Assembly (NCBI GenBank): GCA_003022745.1
Contig: PXSU01000138.1
Coordinates: 1 to 9,536, forward strand
Origin: Halobacteriales archaeon SW_9_67_25
Lineage (GTDB): Archaea > Halobacteriota > Halobacteria > Halobacteriales > Haloarculaceae
DNA: 9,536 bases
Reading direction: 5' to 3'
Shown: piece after piece, positions 1 to 5,658 of the stretch
Position numbering within the stretch: position 1 is the stretch's first letter
Layout: every line of letters starts with the position of its first letter
Program-made: the position numbers and the translations under genes
Notes under the pieces: model-generated
What the model was told of the DNA's origin: nothing
What the model saw: the letters and a program-made list of their open reading frames with translations, nothing else
The model's database searches: none

Positions 1-33
1 GTTGTTCAGTAGAGTGTCGGCTTCCTCCCCACC

Positions 34-304
34 CTACTCGCTTGTGCGTGCGCCGGGGGCCGGAAGCCCTGCGCTCCTTGAGGGTGGGGCCTCCGCCTCG
101 AACTCGGTGACTTCGAAGCGCGCCCCGCCTGCCTCGCTCTCCGTTGCGCGGACCGTCCGGCCGTGGAGGCGCCGTCTCGACCGTCAGCCGGTCGTTCTCC
201 CGTTGCAGGTACTCCGCTGTCAGGTCGGCAAGTCCCGGCTCGTCGTCGACGTGCAACACTTGGACTGTCTCGGGAGTGTCGCTCAGCGGTCGATGCTCGC
301 TCAT
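34..304 (-). pseudogene. REC-histidine kinase remnant (internal deletion plus frameshift)
   Basis: From an ATG at 304 the reading frame gives a normal haloarchaeal receiver-domain N-terminus: VLHVDDEPGLADLTAEYLQR, with the acidic pocket residues at about 19-21. Around position 170 (after DRLTVET) receiver similarity stops abruptly and that frame becomes Arg-rich nonsense open to the window edge. One base over, the +1 frame reads HGRTVRATESEAGGARFEVT and ends at a TAG at 34-36. That is the typical last beta strands of a haloarchaeal histidine-kinase ATPase domain (the HGW...GGARFE region). The phosphoacceptor Asp, any PAS/GAF domain, the H box and the N/G1 boxes are all absent. I infer an internal deletion, either within a REC-sensor-kinase gene or between adjacent REC and kinase genes, that also shifted frame. 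It cannot make a working regulator. It lies 50 bases beyond the hemE stop on the same strand. Confidence 0.72.
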
Positions 305-354
305 GGGGTCTGTGGTAACTGGTCTACGTACTCGGACGGAGATAGGTGCTCTGT

Positions 355-1368
355 CTACTGCTCACGCTCCACCGACTTGGCCGTCTCGACGAATGCCCGC
401 ACGCTCTCGACGGGGGTGTCCCTGTTGACGCCGTGGCCGAGGTTGAGGATGTGCCCCCGGGATCCCGCAGCGTCGATGATCTCGCGGGTCCGCTCGCGGA
501 CGAAGGTCGGGTCGCCGAACAGGTAGGAGGGATCGAGGTTGCCCTGGACTGGCCTGTCCCCCAGCTGTTCGCGGGCCTCGCCCATCCCGACCGTCCAGTC
601 GAGGCCGACGACGTCCGCGCCGCTGTCGGCCAGCAGGTCCAGCCGTCCCCCCATCCGGCGCACGAAGACGATGGAGGGTGCCCCGAGGTCCGCCAGTATC
701 TCGCGGTGGAGCGGCAGGACGAACTCCCGGTACTCCTCGGGCGGGAGTACCCCGGCGTAGGTGTCGAACAACTGGACGACGTCCGCGCCCTTCTCGATCT
801 GGAACGCGAGGTAGTCCCGGACGACGTCCGCGAACGACGAGAGGAGCGTCCGGAAGGCCTCCGGGTCGCGCGCCCGGAGTTTCCGGAGGGGCATGTTGGT
901 CCTCGATGGCCCGCCGGCGGCCGCATATGAGGCCAGCGTGAACGGTCCGCCCGCGAACCCGATCACGGCCGTCTCCGAGCCCACGCGCTCGTTCAGTCGC
1001 ACCAGCAACTCGCCGACGTAGTCGAGTTCGCGCGCGACGTCGTCGTGGCTGCGGTCGCAGTCGCCCGGCCCCCCAATCGGATTCTCGACGACCGGGCCGA
1101 CGCCGCTCTCGATGTGATACGAGAACCCAAGCGGTTCGAGGACGGTGAGGATATCGGAGAACATCACCACGCCATCGGGACGGTAGTACTCCCAGGGCAG
1201 CAGGGTGATCTCCTCCGCGACCGCCGGCGTCTTGATCGCCTCTAGGAAGGAGTACTCCTCGCGGATGTCGCGGTACTCGGGGATGTGCCGGCCGGCCTGG
1301 CGCATCAGCCAGACCGGCGGGCGCTCCGTCCACTCCCCCCGGGCGGCGCGCACGAGCAGGTGATCCAT
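355..1368 (-). CDS. hemE: Uroporphyrinogen decarboxylase HemE
   Basis: Cytosolic enzyme that decarboxylates the four acetate side chains of uroporphyrinogen III to give coproporphyrinogen III in tetrapyrrole synthesis. The 337-residue length is normal for the family. The N-terminal signature [10 protein letters not shown] is at about 18-27, including the substrate-binding arginines R23 and R27. The catalytic aspartate is in FSDI (D72). The second signature, [12 protein letters not shown], lies mid-protein, and GLDW and NLGHGV follow near the C-terminus. The frame is open upstream to 1710, but that part is antisense to adk. The ATG at 1368 gives the family-typical [12 protein letters not shown] start. 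A weak TATA-like element (CTTAG, about 1394-1398) sits about 28 bases upstream, fitting a leaderless message. It is divergent from adk, 121 bases apart, and no other heme gene is in the window. Confidence 0.95.
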   Translation of the reverse strand: MDHLLVRAARGEWTERPPVWLMRQAGRHIPEYRDIREEYSFLEAIKTPAVAEEITLLPWEYYRPDGVVMFSDILTVLEPLGFSYHIESGVGPVVENPIGGPGDCDRSHDDVARELDYVGELLVRLNERVGSETAVIGFAGGPFTLASYAAAGGPSRTNMPLRKLRARDPEAFRTLLSSFADVVRDYLAFQIEKGADVVQLFDTYAGVLPPEEYREFVLPLHREILADLGAPSIVFVRRMGGRLDLLADSGADVVGLDWTVGMGEAREQLGDRPVQGNLDPSYLFGDPTFVRERTREIIDAAGSRGHILNLGHGVNRDTPVESVRAFVETAKSVEREQ

Positions 1369-1458
1369 CGCTCGACCGTTCGGGAGTCGGCGGCTAAGGA
1401 CTTTGGAAACTGCGCCGGGCCTGCCGGCGAGGGTGTCTGCCCGGGCACGTTTGGACAA

Positions 1459-1468
1459 CCATTTAACC
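1459..1468 (+). promoter_or_regulatory. TATA box of adk (leaderless)
   Basis: CCATTTAACC is an AT-rich island in GC-rich DNA. Its TTTAA core is centred about 26 bases before the adk ATG at 1490. In haloarchaea the TATA element is centred about 26-28 bases before the transcription start, so the message would begin at or next to the start codon. There is no Shine-Dalgarno sequence before the ATG, which agrees. Confidence 0.6.
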
Positions 1469-1489
1469 GTCAGCGGGATACCACCACCC

Positions 1490-2140
1490 ATGAGCGCACC
1501 ACAGGTGTTGATTCTCGGGGCGCCCGGTGCGGGCAAGGGGACACAGAGCGCCCGCATCGCGGAGGAGTACGGGATCGAGCACGTCACCACCGGCGACGCA
1601 CTCCGGTCGAACAAGGACATGGACATCAGCCACATGGACACGGAGTACGACACGCCGCGGGCGTACATGGAGGCCGGCGACCTCGTTCCGGACGCGGTGG
1701 TCGACGCCATCGTCGAGGAGGCCCTCTCCGGGGCCGAGGGGTTCGTTCTCGACGGCTATCCGCGCAACCTCGCCCAGGCCGAGACGCTGGCAGACGTGAC
1801 CGACCTCGACGTCGTCCTCGTCCTGGAGGTCGCTCGGGAGGAACTGATCGAACGGCTCACCGGCCGGCGGGTCTGTGAGGGCTGTGGAACGAACTACCAC
1901 GTCGAGTTCGACCGGCCCGAGGAGGCCGGCGTCTGCGACGAGTGCGGTGGCGAGTTGATCCAGCGCGAGGACGACAACCGCGAGGCCGTCGAGAACCGCC
2001 TGGACGTCTTCGAGGAGAACACCGCACCCGTCGTCGAGCACTACCGCGACCACGAGGGCTTCGTTGCCATCGACGGCGAGCAGTCCCCCGATGGCGTGTG
2101 GGCGGACATCAGCGCAGCCATCGACGAACGGGCCGGCTGA
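1490..2140 (+). CDS. adk: Adenylate kinase
   Basis: Cytosolic nucleotide kinase that interconverts ATP plus AMP and two ADP. The protein has 216 residues, the usual length for long-LID forms. The P-loop GAPGAGKGT is at 10-18, the AMP-binding TGDALR at 34-39 and the LDGYPRN motif at 87-93. The LID at about 125-165 carries a four-cysteine zinc site: C129 and C132 (CEGC), C149 and C152 (CDEC). The frame is open further upstream, but the ATG at 1490 gives the family start [13 protein letters not shown] and has a TATA box 26 bases before it. Adk is commonly followed by DUF106 in archaea, as here, with a 106-base gap. In many archaea it follows secY; here the upstream neighbour is divergent hemE, so the ribosomal-protein/secY context has been lost or lies elsewhere. 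Confidence 0.96.
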   Translation: MSAPQVLILGAPGAGKGTQSARIAEEYGIEHVTTGDALRSNKDMDISHMDTEYDTPRAYMEAGDLVPDAVVDAIVEEALSGAEGFVLDGYPRNLAQAETLADVTDLDVVLVLEVAREELIERLTGRRVCEGCGTNYHVEFDRPEEAGVCDECGGELIQREDDNREAVENRLDVFEENTAPVVEHYRDHEGFVAIDGEQSPDGVWADISAAIDERAG

Positions 2141-2206
2141 TGGCCACGAGTGTCGCGTGTCCGCGGGAGACGCCGGCTGTGTCCGGGCCACGGGCACGCA
2201 CCCAGA

Positions 2207-2222
2207 GTAAAAAGTTGATTAG
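2207..2222 (+). promoter_or_regulatory. Probable promoter region of the DUF106 gene
   Basis: The gap between adk and DUF106 (2141-2246) contains one AT-rich patch, AGTAAAAAGTTGATTAG. A TATA centre around 2218-2220 would be about 27 bases before the ATG at 2247 (leaderless). The TAAAAA at 2208-2213 would instead give a leader of roughly ten bases. Which of the two is used cannot be decided by eye. The rest of the gap shows no coding or RNA feature. Confidence 0.35.
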
Positions 2223-2246
2223 CGTCAATCGCGTACCGGACCGACA

Positions 2247-3143
2247 ATGCCAGCAACGGAACGCAAGATAGACGACCTCGCGAGGGAGGGAAAGGAGATG
2301 ACCGACGCTCTCTCGACAGTCCTCGACGTCGCCGAGGAGCAGGGGACGGTCACCTGGAGCGACGTCAGCGACGACATCTCCAGCGGACAGTGGGGACGGC
2401 TCATCGAGAAGGGGCTCCTCGTCGACGCCGGCGGGGCCGGGTTCGTCGTTGACGACCCCGACGGGGTGCGCGACGCACTCGACGAGGCCGACCCGGCCCC
2501 GAGCGACGGCGACGGCGACGGCGACGTCTCCTGGACCAAGTACGACAAGATCGCCGGTCTGGGCGTCCTCGGGCTGTTCGCCGGGTACTCGTTGCCCTCG
2601 ATCCGTGCACGGATCGGCGGGGTCGTCGACATCTTCATGGGACCGCTCGACGCCGCGCTCCCCTTCTACATCGTCATCATGGTGCTGGCGATGATGACGG
2701 GCATGTACACGACCATCCTCCAGGACGCCCTGATGGACACCAGCGTCATGGGCAACTACCAGGAGAAAAACAAGGAACTCCAGAAGCGCCGCAAGCGCGC
2801 CAAGGAGGCCGGCGACGAGGAGGAACTCGAGAAGATCCGCGAGGAACAGATGGAGATGATGTCGGAGAACGTCGGCATGTTCAAAGCGCAGTTCCGCCCG
2901 ATGGTCTGGATCATGCTCCTGACCATCCCGGTGTTCCTGTGGCTGTACTGGATGGTTCTGGACGTGGGCATCACGGCCAGCGAGCCGGTGATGGTGCTGC
3001 CGCTGGTGGGTGAGGTCGCGACCTGGCGGACCGCGGTCGTCGGCCCGGTCCAAGTCTGGCTGGTCTGGTACTTCCTCTGCTCGATGGGGTTCAACCAGCT
3101 CCTCCGGAAGGCATTGAACGTCCAGACCGGGATGGGGAGCTGA
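2247..3143 (+). CDS. DUF106/EMC3-TMCO1-type membrane protein, Oxa1/YidC superfamily
   Basis: Probable membrane-protein insertase. Archaeal DUF106 proteins are distant homologues of YidC/Oxa1 and of eukaryotic EMC3/TMCO1/GET1. The protein has 298 residues. Residues about 22-75 look like a winged-helix-like fold (VLDVAEEQGTVTWSDVSDDI, then RLIEKGLLVD and a beta wing). An acidic SDGDGDGD linker follows at 86-93, then a hydrophobic helix at about 101-117. The core comes next: TM1 at 136-157 (ALPFYIVIMVLAMMTG), a charged coiled coil at 168-206 (EKNKELQKRRKRAKEAG), TM2 at 217-238 and TM3 at 264-283. The coiled coil between TM1 and TM2 is the Oxa1-like hallmark. It lies downstream of adk and converges on ftsY, 47 bases away. 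The wing-helix reading of the N-terminus is my inference and does not imply DNA binding. Confidence 0.88.
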   Translation: MPATERKIDDLAREGKEMTDALSTVLDVAEEQGTVTWSDVSDDISSGQWGRLIEKGLLVDAGGAGFVVDDPDGVRDALDEADPAPSDGDGDGDVSWTKYDKIAGLGVLGLFAGYSLPSIRARIGGVVDIFMGPLDAALPFYIVIMVLAMMTGMYTTILQDALMDTSVMGNYQEKNKELQKRRKRAKEAGDEEELEKIREEQMEMMSENVGMFKAQFRPMVWIMLLTIPVFLWLYWMVLDVGITASEPVMVLPLVGEVATWRTAVVGPVQVWLVWYFLCSMGFNQLLRKALNVQTGMGS

Positions 3144-3199
3144 TACTGTACAATGACTTCGTGCGGTCGACCTGGATACAGCAATCCGTATCAGTCCCC
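3134..3199. repeat. Imperfect inverted repeat spanning both convergent stop codons
   Basis: Left arm GGGGA-g-CTGATAC (3134-3146) pairs with right arm GTATCAG-TCCCC (3188-3199): 12 base pairs with one bulged G. An inner CTGTA (3146-3150) can pair with TACAG (3177-3181). Each arm contains a stop codon: the TGA of DUF106 at 3141-3143 and the TGA of ftsY at 3191-3193. The structure would form in transcripts from either strand, which suits a bidirectional 3'-end or stabilising hairpin. There is no U-tract, and haloarchaeal termination usually relies on T-runs, so a terminator role is unproven. Confidence 0.5.
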
Positions 3200-4288
3200 G
3201 CCGAGCAGCGCGTCGACGATACGCTCGGGGTCGAACGGTTCGATGTCGTCGTAGTCCTGGCCGGTGCCCAGAAAGAGGATGGGCTTGCCCGTCACGTGGG
3301 CGATGGAGATAGCGGCTCCGCCCTGCTGGTCGGCGTCGGCCTTCGTGAGGACAGTCCCGTCGATGGCCGCAGCGTCGTCGAACTCGCGGGCGCGGTTGAC
3401 CGCGTCCTGGCCGGCGACGGCCTCGTCGACGAACAGCGTCATGTCGGGGTCGATGACCCGGTCGATCTTCTCCAGCTGGTCCATCAGGCCGTCGCTGGTG
3501 TGCAGGCGACCCGCGGTGTCGCCCAGCACGACGTCGACGTCGTTGGCCTCGGCGTACTCGACGGCGTCGTAGATGACCGCTGCCGGGTCCGAACCCTGCT
3601 CGTGGGAGATGACCTTCTTGTCGAGGTTGTCGGCGTGTTCTTCGAGCTGTTCGTTTGCGCCCGCCCGGAACGTGTCGCCGTTCGCGAGCACCGACGAGAC
3701 GCCCCGCTCGCCGAGGTAGTGGGCGAGCTTGGCGATGGTCGTCGTCTTGCCGACGCCGTTGACGCCCGTGAAGATGATGACGACGGGTTTCTCCGTCGCG
3801 GCGATCCGCTCCTCGAAGTCGAACTGGCCGACGTCGATGACGTCGTAGACCGACTCCCTGACCGCGTCGCGCACGAGGTTGCCCGTACTCGAGAGACGCC
3901 GGCGGGTCTGCCCGACGAGATTCGCCTCGACACCCTCGAGTATCTCCTGGGCGACGCTCAACTCGACGTCACTGCCAAGGAGTGCGAACTCCAGTTCGTC
4001 GAGGTGGGCTGCCAGGTCGTCCTCGTCGATGACAGTCTTACCGGTAGCCAGCAGCTTCGCGCGTTCGGTCAACCCCCGCCCCTCGTCGGCTTCGTCGTCG
4101 GGGCCAGCCGCCGGTTCCCCGGCGTCTCCACCCGCGTCCACGCTCACGCTCTCGGCCTCGCCGGCCCCGGCAGTCACCCCGACGTCCGCGGGTTCGGTGG
4201 CGTCCTCGCCCTCGGCCGCCTCGATGTCGGCGTCGTCCTCGACGTCACTGGCGAACGATTCGAGTTTGTCCTTCAGTCCGTCGAACAT
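3191..4288 (-). CDS. ftsY: Signal recognition particle receptor FtsY
   Basis: SRP receptor GTPase that docks SRP-ribosome complexes at the membrane. The protein has 365 residues. A short amphipathic start (MFDGLKDKLESFA) precedes a very acidic A region at about 15-70, and the helical N domain is at about 75-150. The GTPase motifs are the P-loop GVNGVGKTTT (175-184), DTFRAGA (205-211), DTAGR (257-261) and TKAD (315-318, where many homologues have TKLD). The C-terminus is GQDYDDIEPFDPERIVDALL. The ATG at 4288 is 3 bases after the pfdA stop, so it is the last gene of the rpl20A-pfdA-ftsY operon. No strong Shine-Dalgarno is visible, so translation is probably coupled to pfdA. It converges on DUF106, whose product plausibly acts downstream of it in membrane insertion. 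Confidence 0.96.
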   Translation of the reverse strand: MFDGLKDKLESFASDVEDDADIEAAEGEDATEPADVGVTAGAGEAESVSVDAGGDAGEPAAGPDDEADEGRGLTERAKLLATGKTVIDEDDLAAHLDELEFALLGSDVELSVAQEILEGVEANLVGQTRRRLSSTGNLVRDAVRESVYDVIDVGQFDFEERIAATEKPVVIIFTGVNGVGKTTTIAKLAHYLGERGVSSVLANGDTFRAGANEQLEEHADNLDKKVISHEQGSDPAAVIYDAVEYAEANDVDVVLGDTAGRLHTSDGLMDQLEKIDRVIDPDMTLFVDEAVAGQDAVNRAREFDDAAAIDGTVLTKADADQQGGAAISIAHVTGKPILFLGTGQDYDDIEPFDPERIVDALLGGD

Positions 4289-4291
4289 CGC

Positions 4292-4744
4292 CTACTCGTC
4301 TTGCTGGCGTTGCTGTTGTGCCTGCTGGAGTTGCTGGGCCTGGAGTTGCTGGGCGCGCTCCTCGAGTTGCTCGGTCTCGCTTTCGAGGTCGGCAATCTCC
4401 GACTGGACCTCGTCGACGCGCCCGTCGATTGTCTCCTTTTTCGACTCGAGCGTCGAGGCGGCTCCCGCCTGGTCTCGCTCGGCGGCGTAGCCCCCGCCCA
4501 GTTCGACCACGACCTCGTCGGCGTCCTCGATGGTGGCGCGGGTGTAGGCGCCCCCGCCCAGCGGGACCTGGACCGTCGCTCCCGTTTCGAGTTCCCCGAT
4601 CGCCTCGATGGCCTCGTCGATGGCCGCCTGGCGGGCCCGCAACGCCTCGATTTCCGTCTCGAGTGCCTCCCGTTGCTCGTCGAGAGCCTCGAGTTGCTGG
4701 GCCAGTTCCTGCAACTGCGACTCGCCGCCGCCACCGAGGCTCAT
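4292..4744 (-). CDS. pfdA: Prefoldin alpha subunit
   Basis: Subunit of the cytosolic hexameric prefoldin chaperone (two alpha, four beta), which holds unfolded chains between two coiled coils. The protein has 150 residues: coiled coil 1 at about 8-50 (LQELAQQLEALDEQREALET), a central beta hairpin region at 51-90 (GATVQVPLGGGAYTRATI, then VVVELGGGYAAE), and coiled coil 2 at about 97-140, ending in a Gln-rich tail (QAQQQRQQDE). The frame is open upstream, but the ATG at 4744 fits the family. It overlaps the rpl20A stop as ATGA and is preceded by a perfect GGAGGT Shine-Dalgarno (4751-4756) with a 6-base spacer, so translation is probably coupled to rpl20A. Confidence 0.95.
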   Translation of the reverse strand: MSLGGGGESQLQELAQQLEALDEQREALETEIEALRARQAAIDEAIEAIGELETGATVQVPLGGGAYTRATIEDADEVVVELGGGYAAERDQAGAASTLESKKETIDGRVDEVQSEIADLESETEQLEERAQQLQAQQLQQAQQQRQQDE

Positions 4745-4914
4745 GTCTCGACCTCCGTGATGTCGACCTGCGTGCGCTTCAGCCCGTGTTTCGAGCCGAA
4801 GTCGGCGTAGACGTGCTCGACGGCGACGTCCTCGTTCTCGGCCGCCAGCTCCTTCTCGAAGGGCTGCCAGCCGTCGCGTGCCTGCCACCGACCGCTGACC
4901 GTGTAGGTGTCCAT
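4741..4914 (-). CDS. rpl20A: Large-subunit ribosomal protein LX (L20A/L18a)
   Basis: Short archaeal protein of the 50S subunit, homologous to eukaryotic L18a/eL20. It has 57 residues, the usual size of the archaeal form: MDTYTVSGRWQARDGWQPFE at the N-terminus, then VEHVYADFGSKHGLKRTQVD, which is family-typical. The frame is open upstream, but translation there is Arg-rich non-coding. The ATG at 4914 has an AT-rich element about 29 bases upstream (ATACTT, 4940-4945). Its TGA overlaps the ATG of pfdA by four bases. In other haloarchaea this gene often sits with rpl39e, rpl31e and tif6 upstream. Here those are absent and a small membrane protein gene lies 161 bases upstream instead. Confidence 0.93.
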   Translation of the reverse strand: MDTYTVSGRWQARDGWQPFEKELAAENEDVAVEHVYADFGSKHGLKRTQVDITEVET

Positions 4915-4938
4915 ACCTTCCGGTGGGGCACCGAGTCG

Positions 4939-4957
4939 GAAGTATGTTCCTAAACCC
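4939..4957 (-). promoter_or_regulatory. Putative promoter of the rpl20A-pfdA-ftsY operon
   Basis: Read on the minus strand, the only AT-rich stretch in the 4915-5075 gap is GGTTTAGGAACATACTTCC. ATACTT is centred about 29 bases before the rpl20A ATG (leaderless). TTTAG is nearer 38 bases and would imply a leader of about ten bases. The rest of the gap is GC-rich with no RNA gene or ORF I can support, apart from a short minus-strand T-run (TTTT at 5057-5060) just after the membrane-protein gene that could end its transcript. Confidence 0.4.
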
Positions 4958-5075
4958 GGCCCCGGCCGGCCAGTCCGGGTATGCCTCCGGCGGCGGGTCC
5001 GGATCGAGGCCCGCGGCGTCGTCTGTCGTCCCTGCCGGATTCGTGCCTGCGGGAGAAAAGCCGTAGGCTCGGACA

Positions 5076-5279
5076 CTATCCCGGCCGCTGCTGGTCCTCG
5101 GAGTAGACCCACTTGACGCCGTAGAAGACGAACCAGGCCATCCAGATGGTGAAGACCGTCAGCCAGGCGCCGTACTGCACGAGGGTGTGCGGGTAGATGA
5201 CGTACGCGAAGACCAGTACCCCGAGCACGCTCGCGCCGGCGGCGTAGTCCCAGCGGTCCAGCGGCGGCGGGTCGACCAT
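5076..5279 (-). CDS. Small two-helix membrane protein, unknown function
   Basis: The 67-residue product is almost entirely membrane. A short polar N-terminus (MVDPPPLDRWDY) is followed by helix 1 at about 12-30 (AAGASVLGVLVFAYVIYP), a short loop, helix 2 at about 36-57 (YGAWLTVFTIWMAWFVFYGV) and a charged tail (EDQQRPG). I do not recognise a characterised family; it resembles the many small hypothetical membrane proteins of haloarchaea. A TTG start eight codons upstream (5303) is possible. The ATG at 5279 is preferred because an AT-rich element (AAAGATC on the plus strand, 5302-5308) sits about 26 bases upstream, right for a leaderless message, and it would lie inside the longer reading frame. 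Coding is supported by the clean hydrophobic pattern, whereas other frames here are Arg-rich. Confidence 0.72.
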   Translation of the reverse strand: MVDPPPLDRWDYAAGASVLGVLVFAYVIYPHTLVQYGAWLTVFTIWMAWFVFYGVKWVYSEDQQRPG

Positions 5280-5339
5280 CACCTCCGGGTTCGTCGGGGA
5301 CAAAGATCAGTCCCACGCTCCAGTCGGGAAGACACCCGT

Positions 5340-5361
5340 GGTCATCCCCCGGTGACGGGTG
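5340..5361. repeat. Direct repeat copy 1 (duplicate of the SAMP-like gene 3' end)
   Basis: A 22-base perfect direct repeat of 5378-5399, 38 bases from start to start with a 16-base spacer. This copy is in the intergenic gap just after the SAMP-like gene (minus-strand direction). With its flank it can form a hairpin, CACCCGT (5333-5339) pairing with ACGGGTG (5355-5361). Confidence 0.85.
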
Positions 5362-5377
5362 ACAGACCAGTTGCCAC

Positions 5378-5399
5378 GGTCATCCCCCGGTGACGGGTG
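5378..5399. repeat. Direct repeat copy 2 (within the SAMP-like gene 3' end)
   Basis: Second copy of the 22-base repeat. On the minus strand it encodes the last codons PVTGG and the TGA stop (5380-5382) of the ubiquitin-like gene, so copy 1 looks like a short tandem duplication of the gene's tail. Its own flanks also pair (GCCAC 5373-5377 with GTGGC 5397-5401). Confidence 0.85.
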
Positions 5400-5658
5400 G
5401 CGTAATCGAGACGGCGTCACCGTCAGCGAGTGCCGTCTCCGGACCCTCGAAGTGTGTGACGTGAGTGCCGTTGCGCAACACGGTGACGCCACCGGCGACC
5501 GCCGACCCGTCGAGGAGCCGTCCGTCCAGTGGCGGATAGTCCTCCTCCAAGGCGGCGAGCAGTTCCGCGACGGTCGTGTCCGGGTCACACTCGCGGGTGA
5601 GAGTGCGCTGGCCGACCGCCGCACGCACCGTGGCGAACAGCCGGAGTTCGACCTCCAT
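5380..5658 (-). CDS. Ubiquitin-like small archaeal modifier protein / MoaD-type sulfur carrier
   Basis: Beta-grasp protein of 92 residues ending in a free diglycine (PVTGG). This is the C-terminus that E1/MoeB-type enzymes adenylate, either for sulfur transfer to molybdopterin/tungstopterin precursor or for isopeptide modification of proteins. It starts MEVELRLFATVRAAVGQRT, has VLRNGTHV mid-protein and ends ALADGDAVSITPPVTGG. From memory the pattern resembles Haloferax SAMP3/MoaD-like more than SAMP1; I could not align it. A GTG at 5661 is an alternative start, but the ATG at 5658 shares one base with the stop of aor (TGATG) and has GGAG just upstream, so translation is probably coupled to aor. 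That context favours a pterin-cofactor role for the AOR; protein modification remains possible. Its 3' end is duplicated next door. Confidence 0.87.
   Translation of the reverse strand: MEVELRLFATVRAAVGQRTLTRECDPDTTVAELLAALEEDYPPLDGRLLDGSAVAGGVTVLRNGTHVTHFEGPETALADGDAVSITPPVTGG

Noticed and set aside
1369..1710. N-terminal extension of HemE from an ATG at 1710
   Set aside because: It runs through the adk coding region on the opposite strand, and homologues start at MDHLLVRAA.
3161..4810. A 549-codon open frame on the plus strand
   Set aside because: It is antisense to ftsY and pfdA, whose motifs are unmistakable. Long mirror frames are normal in GC-rich haloarchaeal DNA.
4915..5075. Possible RNA gene or small ORF in the gap upstream of rpl20A
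   Set aside because: No cloverleaf, no TPsiC-like sequence and no ORF with sensible composition; only a promoter-like AT patch and a short T-run.
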